Shown: positions 54,182 through 64,000 of the stretch, one piece after another
How positions within the stretch are numbered: the first letter of the stretch is position 1
Layout of the letters: each line of letters begins with the position of its first letter
NCBI GenBank assembly: GCA_947310385.1
Contig: OX371225.1
Coordinates: 177,563,931-177,627,930, forward strand
Direction of reading: 5' to 3'
Origin: Nephrotoma appendiculata
Taxonomy: Eukaryota; Arthropoda; Insecta; Diptera; Tipulidae
DNA length: 64,000 nt
Made by a program: the position numbers and the translations under genes
Notes under the pieces: model-generated
The model's input: only the letters and a program-made list of their open reading frames with translations
Databases searched by the model: none
Told to the model about the DNA's origin: nothing

Positions 54182-57100
54182 TTAGTTTGTTTGACTCGAA
54201 TCTCCTTGCAGCTTTAGTTGTTCATCAGCTAATGGCAGTGGAATTAACTTAATTACTGGTCTTTTATATATGCCATTCATCGTCTTAACGGATGCAACTC
54301 TCACCAGGTTATCGGTTGGAGATTCATGAATTATGGCTATACGTCCTAACAGCCACGTTGATTTTGGAAGATTATCCTCGCGTACTACCACTAATTGACC
54401 CACCTTGAGGTTTAACCTTTCTTGTTTCCACTTAGGTCTGTGTTGTAGTAGTGTAAGATAATCAAGTGACCACCTTCTCCAAAACGACTGCACTCGCATT
54501 TGTTGATTTTGCCAATTGGATAATCTTGATTGTTTAATTTGCTGCAAATCAGGCTCAGGTAAGGCAACTAACGAAGCGCCGATCAAAAAATGCCCAGGCG
54601 TTAATGCATCAAAATCGTTTACATCTTCAGTAATGGCACCCAACGGACGCGAATTCATTAAGGACTCGATCTCGGTTAACATAGTGTATAATTGCTCGTA
54701 CGTCAGAGCTGTCGATCCGACTGATTTATTCAAGTGTTGTTTCATTGACTTAATGTTCGCTTCCCACAGGCCTCCAAAGTGTGGCGATCGAGCTGGTATA
54801 AAACGGAATGCAATTTTCTGTGGAGATAGAAATTGTGTGATTAATTTATAAAGATTTTCATTGCCAAATAAGCGAAAGAGTTCGTCTAATTGTTTCTTGC
54901 AGCCCACAAAATTCGTGCCGTTGTCTGATATCACTTCGGTGGGTAGACCTCTTCTTGATATAAACCTCCGCAACGCCGCTATAAATGATGTAGTACTCAA
55001 GTCGGTGACCACTTCAATATGAATGGCCTTCACAGCCATACATATAAATAGCGCAATATACCCCTTCACCACCTTGAACTTTCCACGACCTTCTCGACTT
55101 CGAATATGCACCGGACCCGCATAATCGACGCCTGTATACTGAAATGGTCGACTTGGGTTTACTCGAAATTTCGGCAGATTTCCCATCAATTGGGAATTCT
55201 GATGTTGTTTGGCCTTGAAACACGTAAGACACCTTAATACATAGGCTCTGACTAATCTTCTACAATCTAGGATCCAAAATCTTTGACGTAATAGTGATAT
55301 AAGTAACGAGGAACCAGCATGGAAATACTGTATATGGTAATCATCAATAAGGTATTTGCTTAGTATGTGCCGCTTTGGTAAAATGGCAGGGTGTTTTGTT
55401 TCGAATGAGGATCGCGCATTTTCCAAACGTCCACCAACACGTAACACTCCGTCTCCATCAAGAAGTGGAGTTAGTAAAGATAAGCTACTACTATCTGGGA
55501 TTTTCCCGGTTTGTTTAATCTACCGAATATCCTGGTTGAAATCGGTTTGGGCCCATTTGACGCAGAACCTTTCTGCTCAATCAAGTTCGGTCACGTCGGC
55601 CGGAGCCGCTGATTGGAGCAGCTCAAGCTTCGAGCTTCTTAAACGACTGCCTCTTTTTAAATTCTGCACGTATCTCCAAACGTATGCCAAAATTCGTTTA
55701 ATTTTCCGCAGACTACTAAATCTTGTAAATAACTTAGCACAGATAGTAACATCGATTTCAAAATGATGTACTCGTAATTCACCTGTTTCTCGTAGTTCAA
55801 GTGGTTCTTTTACTTCGGGTTCGACGATTTTCTGTGTAGGCCAATGTTCCCTTGACTTTGATAACCACAGTGGTCCTTGCCACCATAACTCGCAGTTCCA
55901 CAATACTGCAGGATTAACGCCCCTTCATACTACGTCCGCCGGATTCTGTTTTGAGGCAACGTGTGACCATTTAGTCCTAGGAATTGTATGTAGTATCTTC
56001 GTAACTCGGTTGCCAACAAAACATTCGCGCTTTTTAGATGATGGCGTGAGCCAATACAATACGATGGTCGAATCTGTCCAACCATAAACTTCTAATTCGT
56101 CATCGTGCCATGCTCGTTTTATGAACTTAACCAATTGACTTCCTAATAATGCCGCACACAACTCCAAACGTGGTAATGACACTTGCTTGATTGGTGGCAC
56201 CTTGGACTTGGCAACTATCATTCGAACCCGAGCTTCATTCCCATTTACCGTTCTCATGTAGGCGACAGCTCCATAAGCCTTTTCAGACGCATCCGTGAAT
56301 ACGTGCAGTTGTCTGTTGCATCTGAGAGTATCTTTGAAAAACGGTATAACACAACGGGGAACTTCAACCTCTTCTAAATCTATTAACTGCGACTTCAGTG
56401 TTAGCCACTCAGCATTTAACTCTGTAGGCAACACCTCATCCCACTGAACCTTGTTGACCCATAGACATTGAAATATCATATTAATTTTGACTATGACCGG
56501 CGAGAGCCATCCAAGAGGATCGAAAATTCTCGCTGACTCCGATAGCAAACTTCTCTTTGTGTGGTACGTCCTATTGTCCAACTGCACCTTAAATTGGAAC
56601 ATATCACGTCTCGGACACCACATTAAGCCCTACGTTTTTATTGCTGCTGAGTCTTCAAACTCTACCGGATTGGATTCGTAGCTAGTTGGATAAATGGCTT
56701 GCATAAGATCCCTCGAATTTGATACCCATTTTCTCAATGTAAAGCCACCCTTCGCAACTAATTGTGACAGTTGATGGTATATGCTCCTTGCGCCTTGAAT
56801 ATTGTTACTACCCGTAATCAGATCATCGACATAGAACTCCCGTTTCAATATGTCAGATGCCTGGGGAAACTGATCCTTATAATCGTCAGCCAGCTGATGC
56901 AACGTGCGTATTGCGAGGAAGGGTGCACAGGATGCTCCATACGTCACTGTCAACAACCGGAAATGTTTTAAATCTTGATTCGCGTGGTTCCTCCACACTA
57001 ATCTTTGGTAGTCACAGTCATCGTGATGAACTAGTATCTGGCGATACATTTGTTGTATATCAGCCACAATTGCAATCTGCGAAGTTCGAAACCGACAGAT

Positions 57101-57865
57101 GATGGTAGCTAGATCATCTTGAATCGTTGGACCGCATGCCAGTATATTATTTAATGAGACTCCACGGCTTGTCTTGCATGACCCATCATACACCACCCTG
57201 AGCTTCGTTGTGGTGCTTGCTTCCTTGACAACAGCATGGTGCGGTAGATAAAAATTGTGACGGTTGAGTTTAATCGCTGGTACTACTTCCATATGTCGCA
57301 GTTGGGGGTACTCCTTCATAAAACCATGGTACTCATTAGCGAAATCCTTATTTTTGGCAAATCTGCGTTCCATACTTAATAGTCGCTTGGTAGCATTATG
57401 CAACGAATAACCAAGTGACTCTGGTGCCTTCGTAAATGGTAATCTCACAATATACCGCCCTTCGGTCGATCTTGTGGTGGTATTGACATAGTGTTCTTCG
57501 CATTTATTTACTTCTAGTTTATTGTTAGCTTTTGGCGCTGGTACGTCTTCAATGTTCCAAAATCGCTCGAGTAGCTGCGAATCAAAATTTAAGTTCTCGG
57601 AGGTAGTATGATAACCTTGAACCGTTGATGATGGAGAATTCTCTATTATCTCTCCACCTAATATCCACCCAAATATGGTATTTTGTGCGATTAATTTGTC
57701 ATTAAGCTGTTTTCGTTCCGGAAGAAGCACTTGAAGAAATACATCATTTCCTATAATAATGTCAATATCGTTTGGTGATCCGACAAGAGGATCAGCGAGG
57801 TTCAAATTTTTCACCTCTGGCGCATTTCTCACCTCACGGGGTGCCAACGGTAATTTCGATGTCAA
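54182..57865 (-). pseudogene. BEL/Pao Pol (RT-RNase H-integrase), with stops
   Basis: One minus-strand frame from 57865 to 54182, broken by stops at 56630-56632, 55925-55927 and 55577-55579, with another near 55517. RT shows VVYDGSCKTSRGVSLNNIL, IVADIQQMYRQI and the FYVDDLITGS box (YVDD); RNase H shows FTDASEKAYGAV. The integrase part (55447-54182) has a zinc domain (H...C..C), then VDYAGP, VISDNGTNFVG and SPHFGGLWEANIKSM (DDE), followed by the C-terminal domain common in BEL/Pao (WLLGRIAIIHES). A frame change near 57863 separates it from protease/Gag. Confidence 0.88.
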
Positions 57866-59601
57866 TTTTGAAAGAATGTGTATCCAGCCTTAGATGACCC
57901 AATAGTATTGATCACATAAGTAGCTACGTTCCTAGTTAAGCCAATCCGTTGAACGCATCCTTCTGATATCAGGGTAGACTGAGAGCCACTATCTAAAAGA
58001 GCTCTCACTATATGCCTTTGATTGTGTCTATCGATAATGTGCGCTGATATTGTGGATAGTAACGTTTTCATTGGTAACGACCTGCAGAAATAATTTGATA
58101 ACTCAATGGACTGATCAAGTGTTGATCCTCGGAAACTTGACGTTACTGGCAATGATGAATTGTTCAATGTAGAAATTAACTGATGTTCACCTGGCTTATT
58201 CTTTTGTTCAGTTTTACTTGCCTGATTAAAGGTGCGTGTATGATCTGGATTTGGTACTTCGTTATTGCTGGTACCAAATGTAGAACAGTAAGTTGACATC
58301 GACGTGGAATTATTATGAGCAGTTTTCGACGGCTGGGATGCATCATTATTTCTTGTATTAATCGTTGAGCGTTCATCTGGCTCGCTATCATACACATGCA
58401 GCAACATATGGTGTCGTTGTTGGCATAAGTAGCATCTTGCCCTTGAATTGCAATTCTTAACTCCATGGCTCGGTCTCAAACAATTAAAACACAATTGGTG
58501 TTTTTGAGCCATGTTTCTCCGTGCCGTCCCATCCAAACTTCGAAATCGCTCACATCGAAACACCAAATGATCACTGGAGCACAGCGGACATCTATTGTGA
58601 GAAATGTTGGTTGTATATATAGATGTTTTATTTTTGAATGGAGTTGGTTTAGGGATAGCCTGCGGTTGCCGTTTTGAAATTGTGCACGATTCGAACATGC
58701 GACATCTTAAATCCAGAAAACTTAGAAATTGTGTTAGTGTTGGATTGTCTATCTCCTTAGACTCCTACGCCCATGCCTGTTGTGTGTCCACATCAAGTTT
58801 GCCCAATAAAATAAAAATCAACCATGGATCCTTCGATTCCCAATTGTTGCCCATTGCACGAATTGCCCTTAATACTTCATCGGATGTATCCTATATGGCA
58901 CGCAACGACTTCGCATTGGCTGATTGAACTGTTGGTTGGTGCATGAATAATCGAATTAATTCAACCATGCAATAACCCTTCCGGTCATATCTTTCCTTTA
59001 GCTTCGTCCACGCTTCGATGTAACTAGTATCAGATAACGGCAGATGCCGAATAAAACTGGCAGCATCTCCTTTCAAATAACCTTTCAAATAATGCAGCTT
59101 CGCCACGTTTGATAAAGAATCATTATTATGATTCGCATCGCTAAATTGACCTTCGAAGGTACGCCATTTTGAATAATCTCCTTGGAATGATTCTATTTGG
59201 ATCCATGGAAATCGGACATCACCTTGCATACACGTTGTTCGTTCAAAAAAACCTTCGTTATGAGTTCGATTACCGCTATTGCTTGATTGAGTTTGCGGTT
59301 TGAGACTTAATGACCGTAGATTTAACATACGTTTTAGACTGGACTTTGTCTCAAAATACTTGTCCGCAAACTCGTCTGCCTGAGAGGGTTGACCTGCTAG
59401 CACAATTAAATTGTCGACTTCATGAAAATCGATCCACGCCTCATCTAGCTTTTCCATCCGCGTTTCGAGTTGTTCACGATTTACCGCTTGTGTTTCATCA
59501 CCATTCACATCTTGTAATAGTCGATCGATCCATTTTTTAATAACTGTTACTGTGCCCTTGATTGAACCACGTTTCTGAATGTTGTTCTGCAAATCCGCCA
59601 T
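57862..59601 (-). pseudogene. BEL/Pao Gag and protease, with two stops
   Basis: Starts MADLQNNIQKRGSIKGT at 59601. The Gag body (FQGDYSKWRTFEGQFSDA) runs to a TAG at 58891-58893, with another TAG at 58765-58767. It then continues in the same frame with paired knuckles (CPLCSSDH...C and CFNCLRPSHGVKNC, CYLCQQRHH) and the aspartic protease motif ALLDSGSQSTLI near 58000. The frame ends at 57862 where Pol begins one frame over. Confidence 0.85.
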
Positions 59602-60006
59602 TTGAAATTACACAGAATTAATTTTAGTTAATCACGTTACGTAAGTATAAACGATAGAATTTCCGTTACGGTTTAACGGTTTAACGGTACGATGTCACTA
59701 TCTGTAAATTGCGACTATGCGGCAAGGTCAAATTCGTAGAGGTACCAGTCCAAAATACACGATATAAACACTTAGACTTGATCACTACACTTAATTCAAT
59801 TGACACCTTATTTACTTGATAGAAAGTATTATGTTTACAGTTTATAAATTAGCAACGGTTCATCACATTGACACACACTCAAAGTCGTACATTCATATAT
59901 CCCTACACAACAGCTAATGATCAATTAATTTACACAGAGAATGTAACTGTACTGCACTAATTATTATTTTCACAAATGTTCTTAATCCCGGGTTTCGGCA
60001 CCAATA

Positions 60007-60430
60007 TGTACGGGCAAGATTGAAATCAATAACACCGAACACAACTTAATTTTAAGTTTTATTAATTAACAGATATATTATTTTATTAACAGAATTTTAT
60101 ACATAAAGAAATTTTTATTATAAGTCAATACACTGCTTGTATGGTGATGATCGATCGATAAAAACAAGAATTACAATGAATCCGTACAGTCGTACTAAAA
60201 AACATAACACTTAAAAAATACTTGTGCTATAAATTCTACCAACACACCATCTACCGATAAATGTACGAATTAAAGTATTTTTCGTATGTTGGTAATACAT
60301 ATTTACGATGGACAGTGCACCAGATACCTAATTTAAAGTTCCAATCTGACAGACAAGCAATAGTATTGTTGACACGAATCAATACAATTTTCATAAGAAT
60401 AATTCATATGTTTAAGTTGTTGCGCAAACA
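60007..60430 (-). repeat. 5' LTR of the BEL/Pao element
   Basis: 424 bp; differs from the 3' LTR by a few substitutions and a 4-base addition (TACATATTT versus TATTT), so the insertion is not brand new. Confidence 0.9.
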
Positions 60431-60435
60431 GGCTC

Positions 60436-61782
60436 CAAACCGTTACAGCATGCTCTACTTGAGATCTTACATAAGCGTAATATAATGTGCGTATAGTATG
60501 TATATCTGTGAATTCCCCAGTCCACCGCTTGACAAAGCCAAACATGGAGTAAGCTCTAGCAATACAACTATCTATATGACGGTTAAAACTAACGTTTTCA
60601 ACAAATGTGACTCCTAGATCAATAATCTCACGTACTCTTGGAACTTCCGCACCATTTATTTTATATGCCGAAGTTATTGGATATTTTTTCCGATGAAACG
60701 ACATAATTTTACATTTGGTAATATTGAGGTGTAATGAATTTCGGACACACCACTCACTAAGTCTGTTGAGGTCATCCTGCAGTTTATCAACATCATGCTC
60801 ATGTTTAATTGTGTGAAAATTTTTTACATCATCAGCAAATATTAGAACATTTGAGTGTTTGATTATCTTGGCTATTCTATCGATGAACACAATAAAAATC
60901 CAGGGTCCAATATGCGATCCTTGAGGGACACCAGAGGTCACTTTGATAACATTGGATTTCTCATTCCCAATTAATACATATTGCAGTCGGTTTGTCAGTT
61001 ACGATTTGAACCAATTAATAAATTCTGTTGAAAACCCGAATTCGCGCAGACTTTGGAGTGCTTTGAGGTGGCATATAGAGTCGAACACCTTGCTAAAATG
61101 TATACGCTACATCTACTTGACGATGATTTTCTACCTCATTTAACACTTTGTAGGTAAATTCGACCAGATTGGTAGATATCGATCTTCCAGGCATGAACCC
61201 GTGTTGGTAAGTAGAGATGTGACGTATCAATGTAGATTTAAAAGCATTGCACACAACCAGCTCAAATAATTTAGGAATTGACGAAGATGTTTAAATTCCT
61301 CTATAACATGAGACATCCTCTCTCTTACCCGATTTAAAGATAGGTGTTATTTTCGAAAGTTTCCATTTATCAGGAAACAGGGCTGTGGTTATCGATTGGT
61401 TGAGGAGTTTGCATAGTGGATTTGTGAAGCTTCTCGCAAACCTTTTTAATATAAAGGCGGGTATATCATCCGGTCCACATCCATCTCCAAATTCTTTTAA
61501 GGCTGATATAACATTCTCTTCATGTATGACAGGGGTAATAATAGAAGTATTGCTGTTGCCTATTTTATCAGTGTATTCTATATTATCACAAGGGCTATAT
61601 ACTGATTGGAAAAATGCTGCAAACATGTCTGCTATCACTTTTGCGTCCGAAGAGCTGGTATTATTATAAGTCATATTGGATGGATATCCCTCGATTTCCC
61701 GTTTGGATCGAAAGTATTTCCAAAATTCTTTAGGATTTGATTTATTTTTTGTTTCAATACTTGCAAGGTAAGACCTGTACTT
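60436..61782 (-). pseudogene. Reverse transcriptase of the non-LTR element
   Basis: The minus strand from 61782 reads RSYLASIETKNKSNPKEFW, GCGPDDIPAFILKR and PDKWKLSKITPIFKSG. After a stop at 61291 it continues with SSIPKLFELV, QHGFMPGRS, SGVPQGSHIGPW and LIFADDVKNF (FADD catalytic box) and ends at EHAVTVWS, where the BEL/Pao element interrupts. All RT blocks are in order. Stops near 61291 and 61000 disable it. The missing next codons are at 53627 and below. Confidence 0.88.
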
Positions 61783-63753
61783 TGTAACGAACGAGTTCAT
61801 TAAGACACTGTGGTACTTGACTACCGTGAGAAGGTACTAGCAATTTTAATTATTCAATCCAAAAATTCAAACCAAAATCTCTCACGGATACATCGAAGTT
61901 GAAGTTTTTATAATCTCAAATACTACATGATCTCAATGCAATAACCAATTTGGGTATATTGATTATGAGCAGCGTAATCATACCTTGTATCTGTGTATAA
62001 GTACGATTGATGATGTGCACATTTAAAGAATGATTAAATTTACTATTGGCACACCGTTCCATTTGATCTTTGTTAGTGTAATGTCAATTTCCCCAATCAA
62101 TCTTATATGAGATGTATTTGCTTAATATTGATGTACCAGTACAAGTATGCAGATCAAATGGTGAAGCCTCTCATTAAATTTAATCTCTTTAGAAATAAAA
62201 ATAATATACCTCTCTTCATTGCGATTGCTACCATACATTTTCCCAAGTATCGATTAAATCAGTTCACCGCCAGCTGTTAACGTGTCATAACATTAATTAA
62301 ACTAAAATAAGTGTGGTTTCGGCTAAAATTAGTTTAACCAAACGCCAGCTAGAAACATCACTATACGTGATTTGTTGAACTTACAACGGCCGTTTATTTT
62401 CGGATTTGGGTTTCCGTTGTAACACAGCAGGTATAATACTAAACTGTTTCTACTTACTACTAGGAAATCTAATTGGCTTCTATTTTTCGTATAGCAGATA
62501 CCGTTTCTTAAAGAAAAGAAGGCTATTGCAACGAAAACGCATTATACTCACGCGGGTGCGAAAATTGCGGCTATTCAAGGACATTAGACCCTCCGTTGTG
62601 GGTAATTGGAAAAGAAACCAAAATCATCAAAATTTGGTTTTTGCATGGTGACGACCGCTACCCAACCACATGCTAAAAAGCATACAGTACATTGGATAGA
62701 GTACGGATGGTCGGCGACTTCCTCTATAAAATTTGTGCAAGGTGTACAATCATGTGTTATGAGCAACTTATGTTACGCACGCGCGAGTGAATCAATAATT
62801 TTAGTTTAGTGCCATTTTGTTATAATTTAATTTAAATCTCCTAAATTAATTGATTAGTTTTATTTAACTAAGTGTCATCAATTTCAATTCGTAATTAATA
62901 ACCAATATTAGGTTAATGTTCGTTAACTTAGGTTCTTAAGTTAAAGATTAAAATCATTATTATATTTAGTGATGTTGTTATATTAAGTGATATCAATTTG
63001 GATAAAACACAAGCCAATATAATTTGTGACAATATAGATTGAGTGACGCGAACTTTCCGATTTTCCACATTGTATAGATATATATAATATTTTAGTGCCA
63101 GCTATAGAAAACTCACCTTATATGTCTACGCGGGGAAGCGCTTCATCGTGGCAGCTATAAGTGGTAAGTTTGTTTTGTAAATTACATTTCTTTTTTATTG
63201 ATATTATATTGTATTATATAGTGTGGTATCGAATAATTGTCACGGTATAATTTTCTTTTATTACTTCTGGCGAGGGTGTCAGTTTACCTCCGAACCTCGG
63301 TGTACGGTTCTAATTCATATAAGAAAATTCATATCACTTAGTTTAACTCATTTTTAGTATTATGAAAGTTTATCTCAGATTGAAGATTATTTATGAATAA
63401 ACAAATGGTAATTATGTTCCAGATTTAAGTTTTTTTAATTTGTGGAGGGAGATGGGTTGAGTAAACGAAATTCTCAGTGATTGTCCGCCATTTGTTTGTA
63501 TTTTTTTTTTGCAGCTGTATATATCCGTTATTATCCGAAGTACCCCGCCCATCACCGAAATCAGCTAGCGGGCTAATGGCTGCTCTTCGGAATTTAATAA
63601 TGGATTTTCTGTTAACGTATACGCTGCATTTCCGGGTGACCTTCTAATAGGTGAGTTAGCAAATTGTAGTGTGTGATCTTTCAAAGTTGTTTAATCGATA
63701 GTGTTCACCCATGTATTTGTGTCCAACCCGGTGCGGTGGTCGTGTACGTTACA
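61783..63753. mobile_element. 1971-bp insertion with TG...CA ends and ACTT TSD
   Basis: Begins TGTAACGAAC and ends GTACGTTACA, with ACTT on both sides (61779-61782, 63754-63757). Removing it rejoins the non-LTR frame. There is no polyprotein. A short basic frame (62406-62651) and intron-like signals (GTAAGTTTG near 63164, T-rich tract and CAG at 63514) are present. Candidate long solo LTR or short non-autonomous LTR element; no internal LTR pair was seen. Confidence 0.6.
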
Positions 63754-63757
63754 ACTT

Positions 63758-64000
63758 AAAATTGAAATAGACGTCAAATTCATCACTGCGCTGTAAAAAA
63801 GCTAGCTTGTCGGGTTCCAATCGAGATTTCATCATTTTATTACATGCTTTACATTTTCGGTTTTTTAAATTGGTTAGCAGGTCATCGAACCACGGAGGAT
63901 GAGTTTTCGGTGCTTTATTGTAAAAAGGCACATGGAGTTCAAAGCCTTGGTAAATGAAGTCATAAAATTTATCAACATTTTCGTTAACATTGTCAAGATT
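63758..64000 (-). pseudogene. Upstream part of the non-LTR polyprotein (runs off the window)
   Basis: The minus-strand frame is open to the window edge: VPFYNKAPKTHPPWFDDLLT, NRKCKACNKMMKSRL and RSDEFDVYFNF. This is the linker between endonuclease and RT in jockey-clade elements (PPWF..L). It joins the RT part at 61782 once the ACTT-flanked insertion is ignored. The endonuclease domain must lie beyond 64000. Confidence 0.75.

Larger units (their letters stand above)
53633..60430 (-). mobile_element. BEL/Pao LTR retrotransposon (second copy), nearly full-length but inactive
   Basis: LTRs 53633-54052 and 60007-60430 (TGTACGGGCAAG...GCAAACA) are flanked by a 5-bp duplication GGCTC (53628-53632, 60431-60435). 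On the minus strand the 5' LTR is followed after 2 bases by TGGTGCCGAAACCCGGGAT, a likely primer-binding site. Gag-Pol occupies 59601-54182. Several stops and one frame change disable it. Confidence 0.92.

Noticed and set aside
61783..61800. Start codon near 61800 as a genuine start of the RT protein
   Set aside because: Those codons lie in the ACTT-flanked insertion. The RT frame joins the upstream piece at 63758 instead.

Overview
This window looks like a repeat-choked piece of an insect genome, most likely a dipteran. It is AT-rich, the two clear host genes have introns of only 61-63 bp, and both genes have close counterparts across flies and midges. The species cannot be named from the sequence alone. 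There is no sign of bacterial organisation, CRISPR or rRNA.

Host genes. Positions 662-1147 (+) encode a small protein with an AT-hook-like basic region and a CENP-B-type helix-turn-helix remnant. It converges on an intact two-exon gene for the second-largest RNA polymerase III subunit (Polr3B, 4658-1191, -). The two stop codons are 43 bp apart and their poly(A) signals lie almost back to back. At 19233-22611 (+) is a two-exon gene for a secreted or GPI-anchored leucine-rich-repeat protein of about 1105 residues.

Most of the rest is mobile DNA in nested layers. In 7007-16200 there is a decayed Ty3/gypsy copy with both LTRs, then a decayed Copia copy whose 5' LTR is broken by a chain of small inverted-repeat elements. 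These include five copies of one ~157-bp MITE family with 3-bp TSDs, a 766-bp foldback element, and a palindromic element inside another. A decayed BEL/Pao copy lies upstream of the LRR gene (16440-18660). Past the LRR gene come non-LTR scraps, a Tc1 element of the IR/DR type with an 812-bp TIR element inside it (24983-27383), and a decayed DNA transposon with a USP-like cysteine peptidase region that is split by a foldback element with iteron-like arrays and a minisatellite core (27595-32218). These are followed by a Helitron ending in a textbook hairpin-CTAG terminus (to 37902).

The right 23.5 kb (40457-64000) can be read as one minus-strand non-LTR retrotransposon, inserted with a (TAAA)n tail into a jockey fragment and then invaded three times. 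The first insertion, in its 3' UTR, is a tandem array of Ty3/gypsy LTR elements in ATAT sites: two full copies plus an extra LTR, five LTRs in all. The second, in its RT, is a BEL/Pao element with a GGCTC TSD. The third, upstream of the RT, is a 1971-bp unit with TG...CA ends and an ACTT TSD. The two Ty3 copies have intact Gag and Pol frames. Copy B has LTRs that read as identical, so it is recent. Gag begins with a SAP-like DNA-binding domain, and the Gag stop lies in a compact -1 frameshift signal (GUUAAAC, 6-nt spacer, 10-bp stem) that is conserved between copies through a G-U pair.
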